From NCBI RefSeq assembly GCF_000422985.1, contig NZ_KE383967.1:2493-66492 (forward strand): DNA of 64,000 bases, given 5' to 3'. The stretch's first letter is position 1; the number at the start of each line of letters is the position of its first letter. The notes under the pieces were generated by a model. It was not told where the DNA came from and did not search any database. It was given only the letters and a program-made list of their open reading frames with translations. Source of the stretch: Erythrobacter cryptus DSM 12079. GTDB lineage: Bacteria; Pseudomonadota; Alphaproteobacteria; Sphingomonadales; Sphingomonadaceae. A program made the translations under genes and the position numbers. Positions 8,301 through 17,411 of this stretch are shown one piece after another.

Positions 8301-9703
8301 CCCTTGACCAGCCGCGGATCGGCCAGCGCAAGGCCGGTGGTCACCTGCTCGACGCGCATCACCAGCGGCAGGCTGAGCACCCCTTGGGTAAGCCGGGCGC
8401 TGCCTTCCTGGCTCAGCCCCGCGGCGCGAAAGCCCGCCGTCTCGAGCCGGGCAAGCGCGATCTCGTGCTTGATCGCAAGATCGGCAAAGGGCCCGGCAAG
8501 GTTGGCCGCGAGCCGCGCGCGATCAAGCAGGAGGTCGGGGCCAAGCAGCGCCGGATCGCGCAGCGCCAGCTGCACCCGCGCGCCCCTCACCCGCTTGTCG
8601 GCAAGGTCAACCACCCCTGCGGCGCGCCCATCGAGCCCGCGCGAGACCAGCGCCGCGCGTCCCTCGATCACGCTCTTCGCAAGGGTGAAGCTGGCGGCGA
8701 GCGCGGTGGCCTTGCCCAGCGCGCGCCCGGCCAGCGTCTCGGGCCCAAGCGGCGCATTGATCTGGCCGAGCACGCCATAAACGCCGGCATCATTGCTGAT
8801 GGTGAAGGCCGCCACCCGCTCCCCGCGCGTGCCTGCGCGTACCGCCCTCATGCGCTGCTCCCGCGCCTGCTCGGCGAGGACCCGCTCCCCGCGCGTGCCT
8901 GCGCGTACCGCCCCACCCGCTGGAGCCATGCGCCGCGCCAGCGCCGCCCCGCGCCAGCGCTGCCACGTGCCATCGCCGACGATCCGCGCCTCATAGCCAT
9001 TGCTGAGGCCGGCAAGGCCCGCCAGCACCCCGCCCGCCGGGGCGCGATAATCGCCCTCGATATCGAAGCGGTCGCCATCGGGCTCGGCATCGATCAGAAG
9101 CCGCACCCGGTCCGCAGCGCCCAGCCGCGCCGAGGCATCGATCAGCGCGCGGCCCTGGCGGATATCGACCTTGGCAGACAGATTGGCGCGCTCCTCCCGC
9201 TGCGTGGCAAGGCCGCGGGCGATCACCATGTCCTCGATCGTCAGGCGATCGAGCCTGATATCGAAATCGGGCAGCAGCGGCGCATCGGGATCGCCGGGCA
9301 GAAGCTCGGGCAGGCGGGTGAGCCGGGCGCGGCGCGCGGTGAGTTCGCGGACATCAAGCCCGCTCCACAACCAGGCGAGCGGGCGCCAGTCGAGCTGCAC
9401 CTCGGGGATGGTGAGGAACACGCCCTTGGGATCGCGCACCGTCACCCGGCGCAGCACCGCCTTGCCGAAGACATCCCCCTCGATCCGCCCGACGGTGAAC
9501 CTGAGGCCCGAGGCCGGGGCGGCCGCGGCGATCTGATCGGCGATTACCCGCTTGCCGATCGGCGTCGAAAGGAAGGCGCCGAGGAGCAGCAGCGGCGCCA
9601 GCACCAGCGCCAGCGCCCAGCCGAGGCGCCTTGCCCACACCCGCGCTTGCCCCTGCCGGGCGGCGGGTGACTGCGGGGCACTGCTGTGCGCCTCACCCGC
9701 CAT
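5375..9703 (-). CDS. tamB: Translocation and assembly module protein TamB
   Basis: TamB is an inner-membrane-anchored periplasmic protein that spans to TamA and serves outer-membrane protein insertion and/or phospholipid transport. This copy is 1442 residues, with a single N-terminal anchor (about residues 28-46), a long beta-rich AsmA/TamB-type body of repeated short strands, and a conserved C-terminal DUF490 domain (about the last 330 residues) ending in YRITSWLSLLGTVSTIGRDS and a terminal Tyr. It overlaps tamA by ATGA. Residues about 264-297 are odd: they contain AVRAGTRGERV twice, encoded by a 34-bp perfect direct repeat, in an Arg-rich stretch unlike the surrounding beta-strand sequence. 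It looks like an in-frame insertion. Confidence 0.93.
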   Translation of the reverse strand: MAGEAHSSAPQSPAARQGQARVWARRLGWALALVLAPLLLLGAFLSTPIGKRVIADQIAAAAPASGLRFTVGRIEGDVFGKAVLRRVTVRDPKGVFLTIPEVQLDWRPLAWLWSGLDVRELTARRARLTRLPELLPGDPDAPLLPDFDIRLDRLTIEDMVIARGLATQREERANLSAKVDIRQGRALIDASARLGAADRVRLLIDAEPDGDRFDIEGDYRAPAGGVLAGLAGLSNGYEARIVGDGTWQRWRGAALARRMAPAGGAVRAGTRGERVLAEQAREQRMRAVRAGTRGERVAAFTISNDAGVYGVLGQINAPLGPETLAGRALGKATALAASFTLAKSVIEGRAALVSRGLDGRAAGVVDLADKRVRGARVQLALRDPALLGPDLLLDRARLAANLAGPFADLAIKHEIALARLETAGFRAAGLSQEGSARLTQGVLSLPLVMRVEQVTTGLALADPRLVKGRLGGRLTYDLARQRLAIDGARLTFPGLDARFALRGDVGAGAYALAGPVSARGLRFDGLGEVNATANILASFGSAAPWRLAAKLDGSLSRITNATLVELAGERIRLAGALQLGAGAPIVLDNAVISAPRLNARITSRVVSAGGGARTVLTGSGRQARYGPFSLDAEIAADGPRGVLVLADPYPAARLKDVRIALAPRAEGFGLDVAGQSLLGPFDGALALVLEADAPTWIVIDRLDVERTRLAGAVVLGPGGPSGDLSLSGGGITGTARLRPEGAGATGFVLDLAARNAAFGGAVPISLARAELKASGRLGEGTSRIAAELSGSGLAYGAVRLANVSAKAQIEDGRGAVRGTISGRRTDRFALNFDAALAPGRIAAALRGDYAGMAITMPRRAVLTAAEGGGWQLAPSQIGFGGGFALIEGALGGEETRLTLKLAQMPLRLFDLAGADLGLGGRLSGVIDYRQALRAPPEGRARIQIERFSRAGLVLSSRPVNVLGVIELGADRLTAAGRLLEGEARLGDVALRIAGLGREGALGERLMRGRLDARLAYEGAAEALWRLAAIEAFDLSGPVSLAARATGTLADPRIIGTARSSNLVLASALTGTRIEKIALAGRFSGSRLELVRFAGTTAGGGAISGSGTIDLARMGQGRGPQLDLRAAAKGARLLNANGLDATLTGPLRIVSDGLGGTIAGRVRVERARWALGVAGEDMALPVIATREINRADGLAPARSQASARGAAWRYLVNASGPGRIEVDGMGLESEWGIDIALRGTVDDPRIGGTARLVRGDYTFAGTRFELTRGRILFDTGEPINPRLDIAAEATRSGTNVAIAITGNALSPAIAFSSEPALPEEEILARLLFGGSVTSLSATDAVQLAAALAALQSGGAGLDPIGQLRRSIGLDQLRIVNADPLTGRQTGIAIGKNITRNIYVELVTDGRGYSATEVEYRITSWLSLLGTVSTIGRDSVLVQASRDY
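8814..8913. repeat. 34-bp perfect direct repeat inserted in frame in tamB
   Basis: Copies lie at 8814-8847 and 8880-8913, identical over 34 bases and offset by 66 bases (22 codons), so tamB stays in frame. Each copy contains GCGCGT twice (GCGCGTGCCTGCGCGT). I did not see a further copy elsewhere in the window. It may be part of a dispersed REP-like or palindromic element that tolerates insertion in coding sequence. Confidence 0.85.
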
Positions 9704-12021
9704 CAGAACGCCTGCCCGAGGCTGACATAGACCACCACCGGGCTGTCAAAGCGGGTGGGGTTGAGCGGGGTGGCAACGTCAACCCGCACCGGGCCGAAGC
9801 TGGTCTTGTAGCGGATGCCGATCCCCGCCCCGGCGCGGATCTCGCCGAAATCGGGGGTCGCCCCGCGCGCCACCGTGCCCGCATCGATGAAGGGCACGAC
9901 CTCGAGCGCGCCGCCGAACAGCGGAGTGTCGATCCGCGCCTCGGCGGCGGCCTCGACGAGCGAGGCCCCGCCGATCGGATTGCCGAGGCTGTCGCGCGGG
10001 CCCACGCCCTGGAAGCCATAGCCACGCACCGAGCCGCCGCCCCCGGCATAGAGCCGCCGCGAGGGGGCAATATCGGCCGCCGCCGCGCCCTCGATGGTCG
10101 CCGCCCGCACCCTTGCGGCCAGCACCGTGCCGCCGAACGAATGGTAATAGGCCGCATCGGCCTGGGCGCGCAGATAGGCCCGGTCTTGCCCTTGCGAGCG
10201 CGAGACTTCGGGCGCGAGGAACAGCGTGGCGCGATAGCCGGTGGTGGGATCGAGCAGATTGTCGCTGGCATCGAGCGTGAGGCTACCGAACAGCCCGCCG
10301 ATGAGGAAGGTGCGGCGCGGCTCGGGCGCGCCCGGGGCGATGCGCACCCGCCGATTGCGCTCGTCGGTAGAGATCAGTTCGCCGCCGAGCTGGAAGCTCA
10401 CCGGCTTCTGGAACAAGAGGTTGGAGACCTTCTCGAAGGCGCCGCGCAGGCCGAACCCGCGCGAATCGACCGCGAGCGTGGTGATGTCGCTGGCATAGAG
10501 ATCGGCGCTCAGCACCTGATCGCGGCCGCGAAAATTGTTGCGCCGCACCCCGATGCTGGCGAGCGCCTCGCGCGTGCCCAAGATGCCGCGCAGCCGCAGC
10601 GCGCCCTCGGGCGGAAAGAGGTTGCGATGCTCCCAGCGCCCCTCAAGCTTGAAACCATCCTCGGTGCCATAGCCGATCGCCCCGGCGATGGTGCGCAGCG
10701 GCGCGCGCTCGAGCGCGACATCGAGCGCCACCTCGCCCGGCTGGTCGCCTTGGGGCGGGCAGCTCTCGCGCGGGGTGACGGTGACGCTCGAGACCAGCCC
10801 GGTGGCGATGATCGCGCGGCGCAGATCGGTGGCCATGCTCTGGCGGAAGACCTCGCCGGGGCGGAAGCGGGCAATGCGCTCAAGGTGGCGACTTGGAAGG
10901 AAGCCCGGATCGCCGCTTTCCACCGGGCCAAAGACATATTTGCCCCCCGGGCTGACGGGCAGCACAAGATCGCCCTCGGCCCGGGCGTGATCGATCGTGA
11001 GTTCAGGCTCGGCCAGCGCCGCGAAGGGATAGCCGCTTTCGCCCAGCGCCACCCGCAGCTCGAGCTCGCGCTCGAGGATCCGGTCGGCATGAAGCGGATC
11101 GCCCGGCTGGATCGCAAAGGCCGCGCGCAAGCGGCTGGCATCGGGCTCGGCGAGCGTGCCAAGCCCGCCCAGATCGATCCGGCCAAAGCGGTAGCGCGTG
11201 CCCGGAATAACATCGAACCGCACCTGCGGCTCCTCGGCCGCGGCGCTATCCACGCCGCCCGCATCCCCGTCGCGCCGCCCGCCCGAAAGCTGGCGGATCA
11301 CCGCGCCATCATAATAGCCATAGGTGCGCAGGAGATCGCCCAGCAGTTCCTCATCGGCCCGCGCTCGGGCGGCGATCTGCGGGGCGGCATCGGCCTTGTC
11401 ATCGAGCGCCTCGAGCCGCGAGAGCGCGCGGAAGCGGGTGATGAACTCGGCGCGCTCGGGGAAGCTTTCGGCCGCCGGCAGGCCAAGCACCAGTGCTGGG
11501 CCGATCTGCGCCTCGGCAAGTTCGGGCAGGGCCTCGAGCACCGGGGCGGCGAGCACCGCCCGGGCTTGCTGGTCGGCCTCGGGATCGGGCGGCAGCGGCT
11601 CGGGCAGATCGAGAGCGAAATCGGCAAAGGCGGCATCGACCGCGCCTTCAAGCCCCGCAGGCGGCGGGGGCACAACTCCGGCGAGCGGATCGGCACCGTC
11701 CGGCGCCGCCTCGGGCACGGCATCCGCCCCGGCCACGCCGGAAACGGCGCGCGCGGCCCAGCCTTCCGGATCGGCGAGCGCCTCGGGCGGGATCAGCGCC
11801 TCGAGCGTGTCGGGCACGGGCGCGGGTTCGGGCGCGGCATCATCCGCGCCCTCGCCGGGCGCCTCGGGGGGCACGGACGCGGGCGCATCGGCGCTCTGGG
11901 CCGCCAGAGCGCCCGCCTGGGCCGCCTCAGCCGGGGTGGGGGCCAGTCCTGCAGCAATGGCGAGAGCGAGAAAGACCGGGCAGCGGATATCAGCTGGTCG
12001 GAAACTTGACAGGCTGGCCAT
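9703..12021 (-). CDS. tamA: Outer-membrane protein TamA (Omp85/BamA family)
   Basis: TamA forms the outer-membrane barrel of the TAM complex with TamB. The predicted protein is 772 residues: signal peptide to about residue 37, then an unusually long acidic Ala/Pro/Glu-rich region of about 150 residues, POTRA-like domains (about 190-430), and an Omp85 barrel. The barrel has the conserved [13 protein letters not shown] L6 segment (seen here as [12 protein letters not shown]), the [14 protein letters not shown] strand, and a terminal aromatic (YVSLGQAF). I use the ATG at 12021; a GTG at 12036 is possible. Either start overlaps the 3' end of bpt, in another frame. Order bpt-tamA-tamB, all overlapping, argues for one transcript. 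Confidence 0.92.
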   Translation of the reverse strand: MASLSSFRPADIRCPVFLALAIAAGLAPTPAEAAQAGALAAQSADAPASVPPEAPGEGADDAAPEPAPVPDTLEALIPPEALADPEGWAARAVSGVAGADAVPEAAPDGADPLAGVVPPPPAGLEGAVDAAFADFALDLPEPLPPDPEADQQARAVLAAPVLEALPELAEAQIGPALVLGLPAAESFPERAEFITRFRALSRLEALDDKADAAPQIAARARADEELLGDLLRTYGYYDGAVIRQLSGGRRDGDAGGVDSAAAEEPQVRFDVIPGTRYRFGRIDLGGLGTLAEPDASRLRAAFAIQPGDPLHADRILERELELRVALGESGYPFAALAEPELTIDHARAEGDLVLPVSPGGKYVFGPVESGDPGFLPSRHLERIARFRPGEVFRQSMATDLRRAIIATGLVSSVTVTPRESCPPQGDQPGEVALDVALERAPLRTIAGAIGYGTEDGFKLEGRWEHRNLFPPEGALRLRGILGTREALASIGVRRNNFRGRDQVLSADLYASDITTLAVDSRGFGLRGAFEKVSNLLFQKPVSFQLGGELISTDERNRRVRIAPGAPEPRRTFLIGGLFGSLTLDASDNLLDPTTGYRATLFLAPEVSRSQGQDRAYLRAQADAAYYHSFGGTVLAARVRAATIEGAAAADIAPSRRLYAGGGGSVRGYGFQGVGPRDSLGNPIGGASLVEAAAEARIDTPLFGGALEVVPFIDAGTVARGATPDFGEIRAGAGIGIRYKTSFGPVRVDVATPLNPTRFDSPVVVYVSLGQAF

Positions 12022-12835
12022 CCTTGCCCCGCGCACCTGCGAAAGCCGTCTCCTCGCTCTGCCGCGGCCGGGTGGCAGCGGCGATCAGGCGGTGCTGTTC
12101 ATCGGGGTCCATCAGGAGCCAGCCGTCACGGGTGAGCCGTTCGAGCGGGCGGTAACGCACCTTGTACTGCATCCGCGGGCTGCCATCGACCCAATAGCCG
12201 AGATAGACATAGGGCAGACCCTCGGCTGCGGCGCGGCGGATGTGATCGAGGATGATGTAACTGCCAAGCCCGCTGCGGGTGGGATGATCGGGCTCATAGA
12301 AGGAATAGATCATCGACAGCCCGTCGCTCTGGCGGTCGGTGAGGCAGGCGCCCACCAGCCGCCCGGGCCGCCCATCGGCGCGCGGTTCGCGATATTCGGT
12401 GACCACGGTGGTGACCGGGGTATGCTCGATCATGTCGGCATAATCGAGCTCGTCCATCGCCGCCATGCCGCCATCGGGGTGGCGCTGGCCGAGATAGCGG
12501 GCGAGCAGGGTGAACTGCTCGTCGGTCGCCCAGGGGCGGCATTCGCTCACCACCAGATCGGCGTTGCGCCGGATCTCGCGCCGTTGCGAGGCGGAAGGGC
12601 GGAACTTGTCGGCCACCACCCGCACCGACACGCAGGCCTGACAATCGAGGCAGGACGGACGGTAGGCGACCGTCTGGCTGCGGCGAAAGCCGATGCGCCC
12701 CAGCGCCTCGTTGAGCTGGTCGGCGTGGGGGCCCTTGAGTTCGGTGAACACCTTGCGTTCGCTGCGCCCCGGCAGATAGGGGCACGGCGCCGGGCTGGTC
12801 ACGAAGAACCGGGGGAAGCGGATCGGTGCCGTCAC
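11990..12835 (-). CDS. bpt: Aspartate/glutamate leucyltransferase (arginyltransferase family)
   Basis: The product (281 aa) belongs to the bacterial R-transferase/Bpt family, which adds leucine from leucyl-tRNA to proteins with N-terminal Asp or Glu and so marks them for ClpS-ClpAP degradation (N-end rule). Visible family features are the N-terminal [16 protein letters not shown] segment, the Cys cluster [14 protein letters not shown], the central region after [11 protein letters not shown], and the C-terminal [17 protein letters not shown] followed by the PLERL stretch. Length is normal for the family. The last 32 bases overlap the tamA start. It lies 209 bp from ilvA on the same strand. Confidence 0.93.
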   Translation of the reverse strand: MTAPIRFPRFFVTSPAPCPYLPGRSERKVFTELKGPHADQLNEALGRIGFRRSQTVAYRPSCLDCQACVSVRVVADKFRPSASQRREIRRNADLVVSECRPWATDEQFTLLARYLGQRHPDGGMAAMDELDYADMIEHTPVTTVVTEYREPRADGRPGRLVGACLTDRQSDGLSMIYSFYEPDHPTRSGLGSYIILDHIRRAAAEGLPYVYLGYWVDGSPRMQYKVRYRPLERLTRDGWLLMDPDEQHRLIAAATRPRQSEETAFAGARGKDGQPVKFPTS

Positions 12836-13001
12836 GGGTGGGGCCTGTCCTTTTCTGCCGATGAATCGCGCGCTCGTGGCGTTAAGAAATTCTTATGCCT
12901 GCACCGGCCCCGCGGTAAAAGTCCCTTAACCATGAATTGCGCCGAATTTTGCCCAGACCCGCAAGGCGGCGCAGGGACGTATCATCGGAGTTGGTGCAAA
13001 T

Positions 13002-13020
13002 CGGGGCGCAAATCGCCCCG
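13002..13020 (-). terminator. Weak hairpin downstream of ilvA
   Basis: A perfect 7-bp stem (CGGGGCG/CGCCCCG) with a 5-nt loop lies about 25 bases past the ilvA stop. On the minus strand it is followed only by ATTTG, not a real T-run, so it is at best a weak terminator. The rest of 12836-13044 shows nothing assignable. Confidence 0.3.
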
Positions 13021-13044
13021 CTACCTGCAAGCGTGCGCCCGCCC

Positions 13045-14307
13045 CTAGCCCAGTTCGACCAGCTGGACCGAATAGCCCTTGGCCCTGAGGCCGGCCACCA
13101 GCCGCTCGACCTGCTCGGCATCGCGCGCCTCGCATTCGATGTCGGTGATCAGCCCCTTGGCCGGCAGGGTGGTGAAGATGCGCTGGTGATAGATCTCGAT
13201 GATGTTGACATTGTGCTCGTCAAACAGGCGCATGACCTTGAACAGCGCGCCGGGGCGATCCTGCAGCGTGATCCTGAGGCGAGCGAGCCGCCCCTGCCGG
13301 GCCAGATCGCGCAGCAGCACATTGGCCAAGAGGCGGGTGTCGATATTGCCGCCGCACAGGGCAAGGCCGATCGACTTGCCGGCAAAGCGTTCGGGATTGG
13401 AGAGCACCGCGGCCAGCCCGGCCGCGCCCGCGCCTTCGACCACGGTCTTCTCGATCTGCAACAGCAGCGCCACGGCCTGTTCGAGCGCGGGTTCATCGAC
13501 GAGCAGGATGTCATCGACCCTTTCGGCCACCACCTGCGCGGTGAAGGCGCCGGGCTGCTTGACCGCGATACCCTCGGCCAGGGTGTCGCCGCCGCAGGGC
13601 AGCTGCGCGCCCTTGATGCGATCGAACATGCTGGGAAACAGCCCCGCCTGCACGCCCACCACCTCGATCGCGGGATTGATCGCCTTGGCCACGGTGGCCA
13701 TGCCCGAGATCAGCCCGCCCCCGCCGATGGGGGTGACGATGCAATCAAGATCGGGCTTCACCTCAAGCATCTCGAGCGCCACCGTGCCGGCGCCGGCAGC
13801 AACATCGGGATCGTCAAAAGGGTGGACGAAGGTGAGGCCCAGCTCGGCCTCGAGCCGGCGGGCATGGGCATAGGCCTCATCGAAGGTCTCGCCCTCGAGC
13901 ACCACCTTGCCCCCGACGCTTTCGGTCTGCATCACCTTCACCGTCGGCGTGGTGCGCGGCATGACGATCGTCACCGGCACCCCCAGCCGGGTGCCGTGGT
14001 AGGACAGACCCTGCGAATGGTTGCCCGCCGAGGCCGCGATCACCCCGCGCGCGCGCTGCTCCTCGCTCAGCAGCAAGAGGGCGTTGAGCGCGCCGCGCTC
14101 CTTGTAGGCGGCGGTGAACTGCAGGTTCTCGAACTTCAGCCAGATGTCCGCGCCGGTGATCTCCGACAGGGTGATCGAATGCATCATCGGGGTGTTGACC
14201 ACCGCCCCCTTGATCCGCGCCGCGGCGGCCCGGACATGCGCGAGCGTGAGGTCAGCCGGCGAAGCGGCGGCACCCTTGGGGCTGGAAGAAGCGAAGCGCG
14301 TTGCCAT
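13045..14307 (-). CDS. ilvA: Threonine ammonia-lyase (threonine dehydratase)
   Basis: This PLP enzyme deaminates threonine to 2-oxobutanoate, the first step to isoleucine. The product is 420 residues from the ATG at 14307; an upstream in-frame start at 14346 adds only 13 unremarkable residues. Fold type II features are visible: Schiff-base lysine K69 in AAYKERGA, the SAGNHSQG phosphate/substrate loop, and the glycine loop IGGGGLISGM. The C terminus (about 335-420) is a single ACT domain (LRITLQDRPGALFKVM). One ACT domain is fewer than in the long E. coli IlvA and matches the shorter alphaproteobacterial form; allosteric control by isoleucine or valine is therefore uncertain. Confidence 0.92.
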   Translation of the reverse strand: MATRFASSSPKGAAASPADLTLAHVRAAAARIKGAVVNTPMMHSITLSEITGADIWLKFENLQFTAAYKERGALNALLLLSEEQRARGVIAASAGNHSQGLSYHGTRLGVPVTIVMPRTTPTVKVMQTESVGGKVVLEGETFDEAYAHARRLEAELGLTFVHPFDDPDVAAGAGTVALEMLEVKPDLDCIVTPIGGGGLISGMATVAKAINPAIEVVGVQAGLFPSMFDRIKGAQLPCGGDTLAEGIAVKQPGAFTAQVVAERVDDILLVDEPALEQAVALLLQIEKTVVEGAGAAGLAAVLSNPERFAGKSIGLALCGGNIDTRLLANVLLRDLARQGRLARLRITLQDRPGALFKVMRLFDEHNVNIIEIYHQRIFTTLPAKGLITDIECEARDAEQVERLVAGLRAKGYSVQLVELG

Positions 14308-14477
14308 GATGCTGGCGCGCTTAGAGGCTTGGCGGGCCAAGGGCAATCATCCGCGTACGCCAATCGTGCTGCAGGAACGCGCTGTGCGTGACCGCGATGA
14401 TTGGCAAGCGCGCAGCAAGGCTCTAGGCAGCAGCGCAAAAGCCGCAGCGCACCTGCTGCCCTGCCCCGAGGATCGCC

Positions 14478-16142
14478 ATGCTGCCCATCTTGTTCCGCCC
14501 GCTTGTTGCCCTTGCCGCCGCTGCCGGCGCCCTCGCGCTCGCCAGCCCCGCCGCCGCCGATACCCTGGTGGACAATGTCGATGGCATCACCATCGATGCC
14601 GAAGGCAAGGTGCGGCGCTTTACCGGCCTTGTCTATGATGACGAGGGGCGCATCCTTGCGGTGCTCGCGCGCGGGGACAAGCGCCCGCGCACCGATTACC
14701 GCATCGACGGGCAGGGCCGGGTGCTGCTGCCGGGCATGATCGATGCGCATGTCCACGTGATGGACATCGGCTTTGCCGCGCTCACGCTCGACCTTTCGGA
14801 CACCTCCTCGCTTGAGGAAGCGCTGGCGCGGATCAAGGCCTTTGCCGAGGCCAACCCCGCGCGTCCGTGGATCCTCGGGCGCGGCTGGAACCAGGAGAAA
14901 TGGGGGCTGGGGCGCTTTCCCACCGCGGTCGAACTCGACGCCGTGGTGCCCGATCGCCCGGTCTGGCTCGAACGGGCTGACAACCACGCCAACTGGGCCA
15001 ACAGCATGGCGATCGCCGCCGCCGGGATCACCGCCAAGACCCCCGATCCGGCAGGCGGGCGGATCGTGCGCGATGCGAGCGGCGCGCCAGCAGGCGTGTT
15101 CATCGACAATGCCATCCAGCTTGTGAGCAAGGTGGTGCCCCAGCCCCGCCCGCAGGAGCGCGACCTTGCCTTTGCCGCCGCGCAGGACGCATTGCTCGCG
15201 CGCGGGGTCACCGCGGTGGCCGACATGGGCACGACGCTGGCTGACTGGAGCACCTATCGCCGCGCCGGGGATGCCGGGCGGCTGCGCTTGCGCATCATGG
15301 CCTATGCCCGCGATTTCGACACGCTCGAGCTGGCCGCCGGGGCCGAGCCGACCGGCTGGCTCTATGATGATCGGCTGCGCATGGGCGGGATCAAGCTGTT
15401 CGTCGATGGCGCGCTTGGCTCGCGCGGGGCGCTGCTCAAGACCCCCTATGCCGACGAGCCTGCCGCGCGCGGCCTTGCCCTGCTCACCCCGGCACAGCTG
15501 CGCAACCTGATGAGCCGGGCGGCGATGGCGGGTTTCCAGACCGCTGTCCACGCGATCGGCGATGCCGCCAATGGCGAGGTGCTGGGAGCGATCGAGGAGC
15601 TTTCCGAGACCTATGCGGGCGATCGGCGCTGGCGGATCGAACATGCCCAGGTGATTGATGTCGCTGACCTTCCGCGCCTCGGGGCACACGGGGTGATCGC
15701 CTCGATGCAGCCGCTCCACCAGACTTCTGACCGCACCATGGCCGAGGCGCGGCTGGGGCCGGGGCGGCTGGGGGGCGCCTATGCCTGGCGCAGCGTGCTG
15801 GCCGCCAGGGGCAGGCTTGCCTTTGGCTCGGACGCGCCGGTCGAGCCGGCTGACCCCTGGGCCGGGATCGCCGCTGCGATCAGCCGCACCGATGCGGAAG
15901 GCGAGCCCTTCGGCGGGTGGTTCCCGCAGCAGGCGGTAAGCCGCGAACAGGCGCTTGCCGCCTTCACCGCCGATGCCGCCTTTGCCGGTTTTGCCGAGGG
16001 GCGCTTTGGCCGCCTGATCCCGGGCGAGCGGGCCGATTTCATCCTTGTCGATCGCGATCCCCTGCTCGCCGCGGTGGACGAGATCCGCGCCACCCGCGTG
16101 CTCGGCGTGTGGATCGGCGGGGTCAAGGTGCGCGGCGAGTAA
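14478..16142 (+). CDS. Exported amidohydrolase, YtcJ-like
   Basis: A 554-residue protein with a signal peptide (cleavage near ASPAAA-D, residue 27) and an Amidohydro_3-type fold. LPGMIDAHVHVMD holds the HxH metal pair, AVHAIGDAANGEVL and RIEHAQVID hold later metal-site histidines, and LAFGSDAPVEPADPW holds the catalytic aspartate. The C-terminal EGRFGRLIPGERADFILVDRD segment is the usual closing sandwich. The family hydrolyses C-N bonds of varied substrates; the substrate here cannot be told. GAGG lies 6 bases before the ATG. Its stop codon abuts the tatC stop with no spacer. Confidence 0.88.
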   Translation: MLPILFRPLVALAAAAGALALASPAAADTLVDNVDGITIDAEGKVRRFTGLVYDDEGRILAVLARGDKRPRTDYRIDGQGRVLLPGMIDAHVHVMDIGFAALTLDLSDTSSLEEALARIKAFAEANPARPWILGRGWNQEKWGLGRFPTAVELDAVVPDRPVWLERADNHANWANSMAIAAAGITAKTPDPAGGRIVRDASGAPAGVFIDNAIQLVSKVVPQPRPQERDLAFAAAQDALLARGVTAVADMGTTLADWSTYRRAGDAGRLRLRIMAYARDFDTLELAAGAEPTGWLYDDRLRMGGIKLFVDGALGSRGALLKTPYADEPAARGLALLTPAQLRNLMSRAAMAGFQTAVHAIGDAANGEVLGAIEELSETYAGDRRWRIEHAQVIDVADLPRLGAHGVIASMQPLHQTSDRTMAEARLGPGRLGGAYAWRSVLAARGRLAFGSDAPVEPADPWAGIAAAISRTDAEGEPFGGWFPQQAVSREQALAAFTADAAFAGFAEGRFGRLIPGERADFILVDRDPLLAAVDEIRATRVLGVWIGGVKVRGE

Positions 16143-16970
16143 CTACTCGGCCGCCGCGCCCTCGCCGGCGCCCTCGCCTGCCGGCGCGGTCTCGGCGGCG
16201 CGGGCGGCCCGATCCGCCTCGACCGCCTTTTCCTGAAGGCGCATCAGCAGCAGCGAGGCCTCGAACAGCAGCAGAAGCGGCACCGCAAGGATGATCTGCG
16301 AGCCGGGATCGGGCGGGGTCACCACCGCGGCAAGGGCGAAGATCGCCACGATCACATAGCGCCGCGCGCCTGCCATCTGCGCGCGGGTGATGATCCCGGC
16401 ACGGTGGAGCAGCAGCAGCAGCACCGGCAGGAGGAAGGTAAGCCCGAAGGCGAGGATGAACTGCATGACGAGGCCGAGATAGTCCCCGGCACTCGGCAGG
16501 GCCTCGACCGTCAGCCCCCCGGCCTCACCCCCGAAGCCGAGGAAAAAGCGGAAGGCGGTGGGCATCACCACGAAATAGGCCAGCGCGGCCCCGGCGGTGA
16601 ACAGTACCGGGGTGGCGATGAGAAAGGGCAGGAAGGCGCGCTTCTCGCGGGCATAGAGCCCCGGGGCGACAAAGGCCCAGAGCTGGTTGGCAATCACCGG
16701 GAAGCTGACCATGAAGCCCGCGAACAGCGCCACCTTGAGCTCGACAAAGAACACCTCGGGCAGGCGGGTGAAGATTAACTGGCCCTGCCCTTCCGGAAAG
16801 GCCTGCTTGAGCGGCCAGACCAGAAAGCCGAGGATCTCATCGGCGAAATAGAGGCACACGCCAAAGCCCACCGCCAGCGCCAGGAGCGAGCGGATGATGC
16901 GGGTGCGCAGCTCGATCAGGTGATCAATCAAGGGCGCGCGGGTCTCGTCGAGATCCTTGATCTCAAACAT
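16143..16970 (-). CDS. tatC: Sec-independent protein translocase subunit TatC
   Basis: TatC is the inner-membrane receptor for twin-arginine signal peptides. The start at 16970 (MFEIKDLDE) gives 275 residues and a normal TatC N terminus; a longer frame to 17060 adds only an Arg-rich tract that is a shadow of tatB. Six membrane segments are visible, with the family signatures DHLIELRTRIIRS near the N terminus, the FPVIANQLWAFVAPGLY loop, and YVIVAIFALAAVVTPPDPGSQ. The last roughly 25 residues are an Ala/Glu-rich cytosolic tail. It overlaps tatB by 8 bp. Confidence 0.95.
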   Translation of the reverse strand: MFEIKDLDETRAPLIDHLIELRTRIIRSLLALAVGFGVCLYFADEILGFLVWPLKQAFPEGQGQLIFTRLPEVFFVELKVALFAGFMVSFPVIANQLWAFVAPGLYAREKRAFLPFLIATPVLFTAGAALAYFVVMPTAFRFFLGFGGEAGGLTVEALPSAGDYLGLVMQFILAFGLTFLLPVLLLLLHRAGIITRAQMAGARRYVIVAIFALAAVVTPPDPGSQIILAVPLLLLFEASLLLMRLQEKAVEADRAARAAETAPAGEGAGEGAAAE

Positions 16971-17376
16971 CGCCGCTGTCCCTCGGCGTTGGCGCGGGCG
17001 ATGGGGGCGTCGGCGCAGGCGGAGCCGCCGGCGCCGGAGCCGCGCTGGCAGACGCATCACCGGGCGCAGGCGCCGCGGGCGCCTTGTCGATCGGGGGTGG
17101 CCCGGTCATCACCGGGGCGCCCGCCTCGGCCTCGGTCAGCGCGGCGGAGCGGCGCATGATCTCCTCGTTCTGCGCCTTCCAGCGCTTTTCCATCTCCTCA
17201 AGCTCGGCCTCGCGCACCATGGCATCGACCCCGGCGCGGAAATGGGCCGAGATGCGCCGCATCCGGCCGATCCAGCGCCCGGCGGTGCGCATCGCCAGCG
17301 GCAGGTCTTTCGGCCCGATCACGATCACCGCAACGATGATGATGACCAGCAGTTCAGCAGCGCCGATATCGAACAT
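16963..17376 (-). CDS. tatB: Sec-independent protein translocase subunit TatB
   Basis: This 137-residue protein has the TatB pattern: MFDIGAAELLVIIIVAVIVIGPKDLP gives the N-terminal membrane helix, the Glu at position 8 and the hinge. An amphipathic charged helix follows (about 30-75), then a Pro/Ala-rich cytosolic tail. TatB bridges TatC and TatA in substrate recognition. It lies between tatA (35 bp gap) and tatC (8 bp overlap). Confidence 0.93.
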   Translation of the reverse strand: MFDIGAAELLVIIIVAVIVIGPKDLPLAMRTAGRWIGRMRRISAHFRAGVDAMVREAELEEMEKRWKAQNEEIMRRSAALTEAEAGAPVMTGPPPIDKAPAAPAPGDASASAAPAPAAPPAPTPPSPAPTPRDSGDV

Positions 17377-17411
17377 GGCTTGGGTGCGGCAGGGCCGCCT
17401 CCTTCAGACGC

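Noticed and set aside
7280..12009. Very long open frames on the plus strand opposite tamB and tamA
   Set aside because: They are mirror frames of GC-rich coding sequence, with His/Arg/Gly-rich composition and no domain; the minus-strand genes explain the region.
16136..16149. Inverted repeat CGAGTA-AC-TACTCG at the amidohydrolase/tatC junction as a terminator
   Set aside because: It simply arises from the abutting convergent stop codons; the stem is 6 bp and no T-run follows.
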